A stretch of DNA of 64,000 nt from Paraburkholderia panacisoli (GTDB lineage: Bacteria; Pseudomonadota; Gammaproteobacteria; Burkholderiales; Burkholderiaceae), in NCBI RefSeq assembly GCF_008369935.1, contig NZ_VTUZ01000005.1, positions 1 to 64,000 of the forward strand. The letters run 5' to 3'. Position 1 is the stretch's first letter, and the number at the start of each line of letters is the position of its first letter. Positions 32,859 through 41,744 of this stretch are shown here, in pieces. A program made the position numbers and the translations under genes. A model generated the notes under the pieces. It had not been told where the DNA came from, did no database searches, and saw nothing but the letters and a program-made list of their open reading frames with translations.

Positions 32859-35207
32859 CTACTCCCCCGCAGGCCACGGCAACCCCAGTTCCGCCCAGTC
32901 CAGCTCCACACCGATCACCGCTCGCCCGGTCGCGAGCTGCAGGGCCAGGGTCACCGCGATGCAGGGTCGCCCGCTCGCAAGCGAAAGATAAGGATTACTG
33001 GTGACCGTCACGCCCGGCAGCAGCACCGCGTTGCGGAAATACGGCCGGTGGTCCCAGCGCGCATCGCGCGGATTCGCCACCGGATGCAGCGATGCGCCCT
33101 CCTTGCTCCACGCTGGCCCCGGCACTTCATGACCGATCTGCCGGCCTGAAGCGTCGAGAATGAAGCAGCTGATGCAACGCTCGAAAGTTGCGAGCGTCGC
33201 GAACGCGTCGTCCACGATGGTGCCGGCCAACAGCACGTCGGCAGCGATTCGCAACGCAATGCGATAAGGCTCCACTTCGGACTCGAACAGCGCATGTTGA
33301 TGCGCGCGCCCCTGGGCGATCACGTCGAACGCTTCGTCGATCTGCCGGTGCACCGACTCCGGCGGCGCGATCTCCGCGGCCGGCCGCCCTAGCAGATAGC
33401 CCTGCGCGAAATCCACGTTCGACTCCACCGCGAGGATCAGTTCGTCGGTGGTCTCCACACCTTCGACCACCACCAGCATCCCCGCCTGGTGCAGCAGCGA
33501 CACGAGCTTCGGCAGAATCGGCTGCTCGGTGCCGTGCGTGGTTGCGCGAATCAGTTCGCCGTCGAGCTTGACGAGGTCCGGCCGAATCCGCAGCAGCCGG
33601 TCGAGATTCGACTGCCCGGCGCCGAAATCGTCGACGGCGATCAGGAAGCCATACTCGCGGTACAAGGCCGCCGCGCGCGACATGTCGTCGACACTGCCGC
33701 CGTGCGATTCGAGAATCTCGAGAATCACCCGTTCGGTTTCGAAGCCCGCCGACCGCACGATAGTCGCGAGCCGGTCGGCATAACCGTCGGCGATGAAGGT
33801 GGCCGGCAGGATATTGAGGAACAGCCATGCGTCGCCGGGCAGCGCCCGGCATGCGTTGCCCAGGTGGACGGCGTGACTCGCGCGATCGAGCGCACTTTCG
33901 TCGTTCGACGGCTTCGGCGCGAACATCACCGCGGGCGGCACCAGCGTGCCGTCGTCCTTCTCGCCGCGCAGCAACGCCTCGAACCCCACCTGCTTCTGAT
34001 GCGACAAGCTGTAGAGCGGCTGGAAGTGCGAGATCAGATAGAAGTCCTCCCAGCGGTACCGCTGCGCCGCGCCGCGTTCGCTTTCCTCGCCGCCCTCTTC
34101 ATGGGCGTCGCTCGCGACCCGCCGCAGCGTTTCGAGCGGCAGCGCGCGTGCGGCGCACACGCGGTTACGCCCCGAGTGCTTCGCGCGCAGCAACGCTTCG
34201 TCGGCGCGGTCGAGCAGCACCATGATGCTTTCGCCATGCCGGTGTTCGGCCACGCCGAAGCTCGCGGTGAGGCTGCCGTCCGGCCGCTCGATCGCGGCAA
34301 TCGCGACGCGCAGCCGCTCAGCCAGTTGCAGCGCGCGGTCGAGTCCGTCGTGCAGCAGCACCGCGAACTCTTCGCCGCCGAACCGGCTCACGCTGTCGTT
34401 GCCGGTGGTTTCGTCCATCAGCACCTGCGCGACCTGATGCAGCGCGTGATCGCCGATCGCATGGCCGCACCGGTCGTTCAAGGACTTGAAGTTGTCGAGG
34501 TCGAGGAAGATCGCGCTGACCTGCACATCGGGCATGATCGCATCGAGGCGGCGCTCGGCCTGCTTGACGAACGCGCGGCGGTTTTGCAGGCCGGTCAGCG
34601 GATCGGTTGCCGCGAGTTCCGCCAGTTGGTTTTCGAGCAGGAAGTGGTTGCGCCGGAAGCGGTAAAACGCGAAGTGAAACACGATGGAGGTCGGCACGCC
34701 GATCGCCACGATCCACATCCCCATCACCACGTCGACGTCATGCGGATGCGCCTCGCCGGGCAGCAGCGCGAACGCGGCCGCATAGAACAGCGCGCTGCCG
34801 ATGAAGAAATGCGCCGGCGTGAGCCACAGCGGCGCGGCGCAGACCGGAATGGCCACTAGCGCGGGCAGCACCCACAGGAGCGGCTGGGCGAGCCCCGCGA
34901 TGTTCAGTGCGAGGCCGGCCAGCAGCACCTGCATGTAAGCCACGCCGATCGCGCCGAACAGCCAGGGCGACTTCGCAGCCGGGATCGCCAGCACCAGCAG
35001 CAGCAGCACCAGCGCGCATAACAGCCGGTACGCAAGCGGCGCCGCTGGGGCGCCGACCAGGTTGCGCGCCCCGACCATGCACAGGAATGCGACCACCGTG
35101 TATGCCGTCGTCACCGTGGACAACGGACGCTGATGTTCCAGCGCACGCCGGTGAAAGCGATCGCGCAAACCGGGATCGGGCAGGTGCTGCGTTGAGGTGG
35201 CAGACAT
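32859..35207 (-). CDS. GGDEF-EAL protein with N-terminal membrane and C-terminal sensor-like domain
   Basis: The 782-residue protein has about six membrane helices (residues 31-185) and a GGDEF domain (TDPLTGLQNRRAF, signature GGEEF at 277-281, without an RxxD inhibitory site). The EAL domain has all key residues: EALLR at 410-414, NILP, ILEILE, DDFGAG at 526-531, VKLDGE and VEGVET. So it may both make and degrade c-di-GMP, and the EAL part looks active. Residues about 640-782 form an extra domain (CFILDASGRQIG, WDHRPYFRNAVLLPG, GVELDW) resembling a PDC/Cache ligand domain. It lies beside a second GGDEF gene and the cellulose operon. Confidence 0.9.
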   Translation of the reverse strand: MSATSTQHLPDPGLRDRFHRRALEHQRPLSTVTTAYTVVAFLCMVGARNLVGAPAAPLAYRLLCALVLLLLVLAIPAAKSPWLFGAIGVAYMQVLLAGLALNIAGLAQPLLWVLPALVAIPVCAAPLWLTPAHFFIGSALFYAAAFALLPGEAHPHDVDVVMGMWIVAIGVPTSIVFHFAFYRFRRNHFLLENQLAELAATDPLTGLQNRRAFVKQAERRLDAIMPDVQVSAIFLDLDNFKSLNDRCGHAIGDHALHQVAQVLMDETTGNDSVSRFGGEEFAVLLHDGLDRALQLAERLRVAIAAIERPDGSLTASFGVAEHRHGESIMVLLDRADEALLRAKHSGRNRVCAARALPLETLRRVASDAHEEGGEESERGAAQRYRWEDFYLISHFQPLYSLSHQKQVGFEALLRGEKDDGTLVPPAVMFAPKPSNDESALDRASHAVHLGNACRALPGDAWLFLNILPATFIADGYADRLATIVRSAGFETERVILEILESHGGSVDDMSRAAALYREYGFLIAVDDFGAGQSNLDRLLRIRPDLVKLDGELIRATTHGTEQPILPKLVSLLHQAGMLVVVEGVETTDELILAVESNVDFAQGYLLGRPAAEIAPPESVHRQIDEAFDVIAQGRAHQHALFESEVEPYRIALRIAADVLLAGTIVDDAFATLATFERCISCFILDASGRQIGHEVPGPAWSKEGASLHPVANPRDARWDHRPYFRNAVLLPGVTVTSNPYLSLASGRPCIAVTLALQLATGRAVIGVELDWAELGLPWPAGE

Positions 35208-35320
35208 ATGGGTTAGATATCAGGCTGGTTCCAGTCACTCCGCCAATGGTTATCGGCAAACATCCGACAAATGTTTATGGCCGCCGTGTGAATAGAGGTA
35301 AAAAATTCCATTTGCGGACT

Positions 35321-36469
35321 TTACGCGGCCGCCATAACGCGGTCGCGGCCCGAGGCCTTGGCCGCGTACAGCGCGCCGTCGGCACGGGCCATCAGTTGGG
35401 CGAGCGATTCGTCGCGCCGCCGTTCGTCCACGCCGACACTGAACGTGTATCGCAACCCGCGCGGCAAATCGGCCGGCGCGAGCGCCGCGAGCCGGCCTCG
35501 CACGCGGTCCAGCAGCGCGACCGCTTCGGCGGTCGTGGTCGCGGGACACAGCACGCCGAATTCCTCGCCGCCCAGCCGGCCGAACACGTCGCCGACCCGC
35601 AGGCTGTCGGCGACGAACGCCGCGAAGTGGATCAGCACCTGGTCTCCGGCGGCGTGGCCATGGGTGTCGTTGACGGCCTTGAACGAATCGATGTCGATGA
35701 TCGCCATCGCGAACGGCGAGCCGCCGCGCAGCGACGCCTTCATCAACGCGTCGCCGATCGAGAGAAACGCGCGGCGCGCGAGCGCGCCGGTCAGGTCGTC
35801 GACGTTCGCGAGCCGCTCCAGGCGCTCGGCAAGGCGGTCGTGTGCGAGCATCACCACGCCGATCGAAAGGCTTGGCGGCGCGAGGATGCCAATGGCGAGA
35901 AAGATGATATTGGACGCCGACACTTGCATCAGGCCGGACTGCACGATGATGCCGAAGCCGTAGATGACCCCGCGTGAAGCATGCCCGACGCACAACAGCA
36001 AGGCCGCCGCCGTGAGGAAGTAATAGCTGTAGCGCGGCCGGTTCGACGGGCGGCCGCGCAGCAGGATCACGGTGAGCGCCGCATAAAGTCCCGCGTGATA
36101 CGCCGACACCAACGCGACGCGCGCGTTGAAGTCGGGCGCGACGAAGGTCCAGTACGAAATGCCGAGCAACACCGCCGCGAGTCCCGCATACGCGGCCCAG
36201 GGCCGCGTGCGGCGCCCGAGAAAACCCAGGCAGCCTTCGAGCACGAGGAGCAGCGAGAACGCCAGCAACCCGTTGGCCGCAACGAAGGTCAGCCAGCGCG
36301 ACGCATGGCCCTGGAGAGCAAACGCGAGCAGCGCGACGATCGCGACCGCGTTGGCCGAGATCCAGTAGCCGACGCCGGGGATCGCCGCGCGCCATAACGA
36401 GCCGAGCACGGCCATCGCCATCGCACTGGATAAAACGGTGACCAGCAAGATACTGAGTGGATTGAGCAT
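35321..36469 (-). CDS. Membrane-bound diguanylate cyclase
   Basis: The 382-residue protein has about seven membrane helices (residues 3-205) and a C-terminal GGDEF domain: VDDLTGALARRAFLSIGDAL, IIDIDSFKAVNDTHGHAAGD, and the active-site GGEEF at 300-304. RVGD at 291-294, five residues before it, is an intact inhibitory I-site, so product feedback is expected. It synthesises c-di-GMP at the inner membrane. It is divergent from the bcs operon across a 600-base gap, making it a candidate source of c-di-GMP for BcsA. Start chosen at ATG 36469, where the first helix begins. Confidence 0.92.
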   Translation of the reverse strand: MLNPLSILLVTVLSSAMAMAVLGSLWRAAIPGVGYWISANAVAIVALLAFALQGHASRWLTFVAANGLLAFSLLLVLEGCLGFLGRRTRPWAAYAGLAAVLLGISYWTFVAPDFNARVALVSAYHAGLYAALTVILLRGRPSNRPRYSYYFLTAAALLLCVGHASRGVIYGFGIIVQSGLMQVSASNIIFLAIGILAPPSLSIGVVMLAHDRLAERLERLANVDDLTGALARRAFLSIGDALMKASLRGGSPFAMAIIDIDSFKAVNDTHGHAAGDQVLIHFAAFVADSLRVGDVFGRLGGEEFGVLCPATTTAEAVALLDRVRGRLAALAPADLPRGLRYTFSVGVDERRRDESLAQLMARADGALYAAKASGRDRVMAAA

Positions 36470-37065
36470 TGCAATTGAACGAATTGAACAGCGTGACCGC
36501 CGCACGGTCTGTGCGGCATGCACGAATGCGCGCGGTTAATACGCGTGATTAATACGTGAACCCATCATGTGAACAACGACGCGTTGGAAATTCGTAAGCC
36601 GATCCGGCTTGCAAAAATTGCCGCGCGGCGAGCCGGAAAGATTCTGCAAGATATTCGTGCCGGTGAATGCGTGAAGCATCCGCACAAATTCCAAAGCGTT
36701 GCATTTACCACGAAACGAAGGAACTCAACCGTTTGCGGAAATCGTCCGGTGACACACCTTATGGCGAATCATGTTTTTGCCGCATCGATTGCGGGCAAAC
36801 GGATCAGATAGAGGCATCAGCAAAATTTACGTAATTCGACCGCATCCATTGCTGCGACTCGCGCGTATAACCTGAAGAATGAAAGTGGCTAAAAGTTAAT
36901 GTCTTAAGTAGACTTCTTCCGAAGTGTATCGGACAGACTAGACAGACCGGTAAAAGTAACCTAGGACGCGTGCAACGCGCGGTTTTTTTCCGAAACACTT
37001 CATGATCAACCGGCCGTCGCGCCCCGTGTGATGCGGATTGAAGCAACGGCCAATTCCCGGAAAAC
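36470..37065. promoter_or_regulatory. Divergent control region of the cellulose operon
   Basis: These 596 bases contain no supported gene and are richer in A and T than the flanks. ACTTC-TTCC-GAAGT at about 36908-36921 is a small dyad, followed by the direct repeat ACAGACTAGACAGACC. Near 36965, CGCG-TGCAA-CGCG is followed by a run of seven T, which could be an attenuator or terminator about 85 bases before bcsD. I cannot place a sigma-54 or other specific promoter with confidence. Confidence 0.45.
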
Positions 37066-37521
37066 ATGGTTCCAATTCTCGATTACCTGCTGGAGCGTCA
37101 AATCTCGCCGCAGTGGCGCGGCTTGCTGAGTGCGCTCGCGTCCGAGTTCGAAGCGCAGATCGGTCGCGACGAACTGCGTCAGCTGATGCATCGTGTCGGC
37201 AGCCGGTTCGCGGCGGCGCACCCGCTGCCCGCATGCGGGTCCACGGCGGAACTGGCTCAGGCGTTGAACGCTTACTGGCAGCAGATGGACTGGGGCTACG
37301 TCCAACTGGCGGATGAACCCGAGTCGTTGCGCATCGTTCACTACTGCGCGCCGTTGCACGCATTCGGCGATACGGCACTGGCATGGACGCCGGCGTTTCT
37401 CGAAGGCGTCTATCAGACATGGTTGAGCGCGTTGGGTGCGCAAGGCCTGTCGGTCGCGCAGACGAGCGCGTATGGCGAGGACAGCGCGCTCGAGTTTCGG
37501 CTGGGCCGTCATCCCGCCTGA
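37066..37521 (+). CDS. bcsD: Cellulose biosynthesis protein BcsD
   Basis: The 151-residue protein matches BcsD: LERQISPQWRGLLSALASEF, LRQLMHRVGSRFAAAHPL, and ALNAYWQQMDWGYVQLADEP. In Komagataeibacter BcsD forms a periplasmic octameric ring that helps align glucan chains into ribbons. No signal peptide is visible, consistent with the family. It leads the operon and is separated from bcsP by 202 non-coding bases with a small GCTGT-AAA-ACAGC dyad. Presence of BcsD points to a crystalline or ordered cellulose product. Confidence 0.88.
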   Translation: MVPILDYLLERQISPQWRGLLSALASEFEAQIGRDELRQLMHRVGSRFAAAHPLPACGSTAELAQALNAYWQQMDWGYVQLADEPESLRIVHYCAPLHAFGDTALAWTPAFLEGVYQTWLSALGAQGLSVAQTSAYGEDSALEFRLGRHPA

Positions 37522-37723
37522 GCGGGGCTCGCGAAAGGCGGTATGAAGCTCGCAGGATCATGCAGCATGCAGTGAGGAAACACGTTTGCAGCAATGCTGT
37601 AAAACAGCGCGCCGGGCCGGGGCGCGCGCAGTGTCGGAAAAGAAGTGGCAGTGGTGATGATTCAGCGCCGCGAGAAAGGGTAAGGATCTGGGCAAGGCAA
37701 GTCATGAAGAAGACGGCGGCACT

Positions 37724-38755
37724 ATGAGCTCATCGAGCGACATCGAAAAACTATTTGATCATTTTGGCGGAGACGCCAACGCGTACCAGGAGATTGGCCG
37801 CGAGAACGAAGCGCGGTCGGCGCGCACGCGTTGGCCGCTGCTGGTAACGCTGGATCTGACGCAGCCGGCGATTCCGGCCATCGGTCAGCAGCGCGAACCG
37901 AAGCCTCAGCCGCCGGTGAGTGATGCGTTCCCGGCCGCCGATCGCCAGGACAACACGCCCAAGGACGTCGCCTCGGTGACGCGCGCGAAAGCGCCGCTGT
38001 TCACCCGTTCGCATCGGCGCGACATCCCGCCGGTGGTCGTGGCCGCCGCGCCGCCGGCCGTGCCGAGCGGCGCGTCGCGTTTTGGCGCGCTCGAAGCGGA
38101 AGAGGACGGCACGGCGCAGGAAGCGTCTGCGCGGGCCGCCGCGGATGCGGGTGCGCGGAGTGCTGCGGCGGCTTCGGGTGCGTCCGCTGCTTCGGCTCCG
38201 GGTGCGCCGCTTACTGCTTCGATTCCGACGGCGCCGTTTGGCGGGGCCGCGCCCGCTGCGGCTCCCGTTCCGCCGAGCGCCGCGCCGGCCCATCTCCCAT
38301 CGATCGCCGCGGTGCCGCCCGGCGCATCGGTTCCGCCGGCCATGCCGGCGGGCAGCGCACCGTCCGCACTGCGATTCGGCACGCCGGCCGCGCAAACGAT
38401 TGCGGCCACACCGGCCGCAGTTCCCGCCTGGGCGCATGTGCAAGCACCGTCAGCGGCACCCACATCGGCGCTCACAGGTGCTTACACGCGTTCACCGGCC
38501 GCAACTCCCGCTTCAGCACCGCCCGCAGCCCCGCGCCAACCCGCCTCGATCCTCGGCAAGCTCTTCGCCGCGCAGCCCCAACCCGCGCCGCCCCAACCCG
38601 CCACGCCCGCCGCCCAATCCGCGCCGCTGCAATCGGTGTTCGACCGCCTGCGCAGCGCACCCGCTCCCACTCCCGCCACGCCGGCCGGTGCTCCGCGCGC
38701 CGCCGCGCCCGGCGTCGCCAATTCGTGGCTGATCAACGGACCGCGTCGCTCATGA
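37724..38755 (+). CDS. bcsP: Proline/alanine-rich cellulose operon protein BcsP
   Basis: The 343-residue protein has a short BcsR-like head (DIEKLFDHFGGDANAYQEIG, then ARTRWPLLVTLDLT). About 250 residues of low-complexity Ala/Pro sequence follow (residues about 110-320), with short conserved islands near the C-terminus: SILGKLFAAQ, LQSVFDRLRS and WLINGPRRS. Such BcsP proteins are found before bcsQ in beta-proteobacterial operons and are thought to act with BcsQ at the cell pole or membrane; the mechanism is not established. Its stop overlaps the bcsQ start (ATGA), so the two are coupled. Confidence 0.8.
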   Translation: MSSSSDIEKLFDHFGGDANAYQEIGRENEARSARTRWPLLVTLDLTQPAIPAIGQQREPKPQPPVSDAFPAADRQDNTPKDVASVTRAKAPLFTRSHRRDIPPVVVAAAPPAVPSGASRFGALEAEEDGTAQEASARAAADAGARSAAAASGASAASAPGAPLTASIPTAPFGGAAPAAAPVPPSAAPAHLPSIAAVPPGASVPPAMPAGSAPSALRFGTPAAQTIAATPAAVPAWAHVQAPSAAPTSALTGAYTRSPAATPASAPPAAPRQPASILGKLFAAQPQPAPPQPATPAAQSAPLQSVFDRLRSAPAPTPATPAGAPRAAAPGVANSWLINGPRRS

Positions 38756-39540
38756 AAGTCATTGCGGTGGTGTCCGCCAAAGGCGGGGTCGGCAAGACCA
38801 CCCTCGCCGCCAACCTCGCTTCCGTGCTGGCCATCAGCGGCCGGCGCGTGATCGCTCTCGACCTCGATCCGCAGAACGCGCTGCGTCTGCACTTCGGCGT
38901 GCCGCTCGACAGCATCGACGGCCTGTCGCGCGCCACGCTGACCGGCGACCCATGGCAAACGGTGATGTTCGACGGGGTCGACGGCGTGACGGTGCTGCCC
39001 TACGGCGCGTTGCTCGAAGACGACCGCCGCCGCTTCGAAGCGTTTATCGACCAGGACCCGCGCTGGCTCGCGCAAGCGCTGCAGAACCTGCGGCTCGACG
39101 CATCCGACATCGTCATCATCGACACGCCGCCGGGTTCGTCCACCTACGTGCGCACCGCGTTGTGCGCAGCCACCTTCGCGCTGAACGTGGTGCTCGCCGA
39201 CGCCGCCTCTTACGCGGCGATTCCGCAGATGGAGCGGCTGATCGCCACCTACGCGGCACCGCGCGCCGAGTTCGGCGGCGAAGGCTATGTGATCAACCAG
39301 ATCGACCAGTCGCGTCAGTTGACCAAGGATGTGCTCAAGGTGCTGCGCCAGATGCTCGGCGCGCGGGTCTTTCCGGGCGTGATCCATCTGGACGAAGGCG
39401 TGAGCGAAGCGCTCGCGTGCGACACCACGCTGATCCACTACGATCCGCTCAGCCAGGCGGCCGCCGATTTGCGCGCGTGCGGCACGTGGCTGATGGCGGC
39501 GGTCGATGCGATCGCCGTGTCGCCGAGGAACGTCGCATGA
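38752..39540 (+). CDS. bcsQ: Cellulose synthase accessory ATPase BcsQ (ParA/MinD type)
   Basis: The 262-residue protein begins MKVIAVVSAKGGVGKTTLAA with the deviant Walker A motif KGGVGKTT. RRVIALDLDPQNALRLHFGV carries the switch I aspartate, and IVIIDTPPGSSTYVRTAL is Walker B. It belongs to the MinD/ParA family; in enterobacteria BcsQ localises the cellulose machinery to a pole and is essential for synthesis. I start at ATG 38752, which overlaps the bcsP stop, not at an upstream in-frame ATG. It overlaps bcsA by four bases as well. Confidence 0.93.
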   Translation: MKVIAVVSAKGGVGKTTLAANLASVLAISGRRVIALDLDPQNALRLHFGVPLDSIDGLSRATLTGDPWQTVMFDGVDGVTVLPYGALLEDDRRRFEAFIDQDPRWLAQALQNLRLDASDIVIIDTPPGSSTYVRTALCAATFALNVVLADAASYAAIPQMERLIATYAAPRAEFGGEGYVINQIDQSRQLTKDVLKVLRQMLGARVFPGVIHLDEGVSEALACDTTLIHYDPLSQAAADLRACGTWLMAAVDAIAVSPRNVA

Positions 39541-41741
39541 GCACGCCGGAATCGCCGGGCGCCGAGGGTGCCGAACCGTCGCGCTTCGAGCGCTTCGTTG
39601 ACGCGCGCTTCTGGAACAGCCGCATCGTCACCGGGCTCGTCACGCTGTTCGCGGCGGGCATGCTGTATTTCGTGTTCACGGTGCCGCTCGAGTTCTATCA
39701 GCAACTGGCGTTCGCGACCTGCTGCTTCCTGATCGCGCTGCTGTTCCGCCGTCTGCATGGCCGTTACGCGACGATGGTGATGATCATGCTGTCGGTCGTC
39801 ACATCGGGCCGCTACATGTACTGGCGCCTCACCGCGACCACGTACTGGGAACATCCGCTCGACGCGGCGTGGGGTCTGCTGCTGGTGTCGGCCGAGGTCT
39901 ATTCGACGATCGTGCTGATGCTCGGCTACTTCCAGACCGCGTGGCCGCTCAAGCGCACGCCGATGCCGCTGCCCGCATCGCGCGACGAGTGGCCGAGCGT
40001 CGACGTGTTCATTCCGACCTACAACGAACCGTTGTCGGTGGTGAAGCCGACCATCTACGCCGCGCTCGCGCTCGACTATCCGGCCGAGAAGATCTCGATC
40101 CACGTGCTCGACGACGGCCGCCGTCCCGAGTTCAAGGCGTTCTGCGAGGAAGTCGGCGTCAACTGGACGATCCGCACGCACAACCGTCACGCGAAGGCGG
40201 GCAACATCAACGAGGCGCTGAAGATCACCAGCGGCGAGTACCTCGCGATCTTCGACTGCGATCACATTCCGACCCGCTCGTTCCTGCAGGTCGGCCTCGG
40301 CTGGTTCCTGCGCGACAAGCTGCTGTCGATGCTGCAAACGCCGCACCACTTCTTCTCCGCCGATCCATTCGAGCGCAATCTCGGCACCTTCCGCAAGGTG
40401 CCCAACGAAGGCGAACTGTTTTACGGGCTCGTGCAGGACGGCAACGACCTGTGGAACGCGACCTTCTTCTGCGGCTCCTGCGCGCTGTTGCGCCGGAGCA
40501 TGGTCGAGGAGATTGGCGGCATCGCGGTGGAAACCGTCACCGAGGACGCGCACACCGCCCTCAAGCTGCACCGCCTCGGCTACACCACCGCCTATCTGGC
40601 GATTCCGCAAGCCGCCGGGCTCGCGACCGAAAGCCTGTCCGGCCACATCGGCCAGCGGATTCGCTGGGCGCGCGGCATGACGCAGATCTTCCGGATCGAC
40701 AACCCGCTGACCGGCAAGGGCCTGAAGTTCGGCCAGCGGCTGTGCTATCTGAACGCGATGATGCACTTCTTCTACGGCATCCCGCGTCTGGTGTTTCTCA
40801 CCGCGCCGCTGTCGTATCTGTTCTTCGGCGCGCACGTGATCGAAGCCGCCGCCGGCACGATCGCGATCTACGCGCTGCCGCACATGATGCACGCGAGCAT
40901 CACCAATTCGCGGATGCAGCGCTCGTTCCGCCATTCGTTCTGGGCCGAGGTGTATGAGTCGGTGCTGGCGTCGTACATCACCGCGCCCACCCTGCTCGCG
41001 CTGATCAACCCGAAGCTCGGCAAGTTCAACGTGACGGCCAAGGGCGGCCAGATCGAGAAGAACTATTTCGACTGGGCGATCTCGCGGCCGTATCTGTTCC
41101 TGTTGTTGCTGAACCTGATCGGCTTCTGCGTGGGCATCGTGCACATCTATCTGAACTGGCATGTGCGCAGCGTGGTGGAGACCACCATCCTGAATCTGGC
41201 GTGGACCACCTATAACATGCTGATCCTCGGCGCGAGCGTGGCCGCCGCGAGCGAGCGCCGGCAGATTCGCGCGGTGCACCGCGTGGCGATGAAGATGCCG
41301 GTGATGCTCAAGTTCTCGACCGGCCGCACGCTCGCGTGCGAAACCATCGACTACTCGGAAGGCGGCGTCGGCGTGGCGCTGCCTGCCGCGATCCAGGTGC
41401 CGATGCACGAGCGCGTGAGCGTGTCGCTGTTTCGCGGCGACGAGGAATACGCGTTCCCGGCGACCGTCGGCTTCACCGCGCCGGGCCGCGTCGGTCTGCG
41501 CTTCTCGGCGATGACGCGCGAGCAGGAATACGAGTTCGTCAAGACCACCTTCGCGCGCGCTGATGCCTGGACCGGCTGGGCCGAAGGCCGCCAGCAGGAC
41601 ACGCCGCTGCGCGGCCTGTCGCACGTGCTGACGGTCGGCGCACGCGGCATCGGCGGTCTGTTCGAACATCTTTACGCCGACCTTCGCAGTTCCATGAAAA
41701 GCCGTCCGGTGGACGTCAAGAAGCTAAAAACCAAAGACTGA
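39537..41741 (+). CDS. bcsA: Cellulose synthase catalytic subunit BcsA
   Basis: The 734-residue inner-membrane GT2 enzyme polymerises UDP-glucose. After four helices come DDG (192-194), DCD (240-242), TED (335-337) and QRIRW (373-377), the substrate, metal, acceptor and glucan-binding motifs. Further helices follow, then a PilZ domain with RAVHR (578-582) and DYSEGG (605-610), so c-di-GMP binding appears intact. The start is the ATG overlapping the bcsQ stop; the open frame upstream is antisense-like shadow within bcsQ. It works with BcsB, and the GGDEF genes next door are likely c-di-GMP sources. Confidence 0.96.
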   Translation: MSTPESPGAEGAEPSRFERFVDARFWNSRIVTGLVTLFAAGMLYFVFTVPLEFYQQLAFATCCFLIALLFRRLHGRYATMVMIMLSVVTSGRYMYWRLTATTYWEHPLDAAWGLLLVSAEVYSTIVLMLGYFQTAWPLKRTPMPLPASRDEWPSVDVFIPTYNEPLSVVKPTIYAALALDYPAEKISIHVLDDGRRPEFKAFCEEVGVNWTIRTHNRHAKAGNINEALKITSGEYLAIFDCDHIPTRSFLQVGLGWFLRDKLLSMLQTPHHFFSADPFERNLGTFRKVPNEGELFYGLVQDGNDLWNATFFCGSCALLRRSMVEEIGGIAVETVTEDAHTALKLHRLGYTTAYLAIPQAAGLATESLSGHIGQRIRWARGMTQIFRIDNPLTGKGLKFGQRLCYLNAMMHFFYGIPRLVFLTAPLSYLFFGAHVIEAAAGTIAIYALPHMMHASITNSRMQRSFRHSFWAEVYESVLASYITAPTLLALINPKLGKFNVTAKGGQIEKNYFDWAISRPYLFLLLLNLIGFCVGIVHIYLNWHVRSVVETTILNLAWTTYNMLILGASVAAASERRQIRAVHRVAMKMPVMLKFSTGRTLACETIDYSEGGVGVALPAAIQVPMHERVSVSLFRGDEEYAFPATVGFTAPGRVGLRFSAMTREQEYEFVKTTFARADAWTGWAEGRQQDTPLRGLSHVLTVGARGIGGLFEHLYADLRSSMKSRPVDVKKLKTKD

Positions 41742-41744
41742 TCT

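Noticed and set aside
38952..39536. N-terminal extension of the bcsA frame into bcsQ
   Set aside because: The extension is out of frame with bcsQ and has no likeness to BcsA; the ATGA overlap at 39537 is the natural start.
39438..41669. 743-codon minus-strand open frame opposite bcsA
   Set aside because: Composition (Arg, His, Gln-rich) and lack of motifs show it is the antisense shadow of bcsA.
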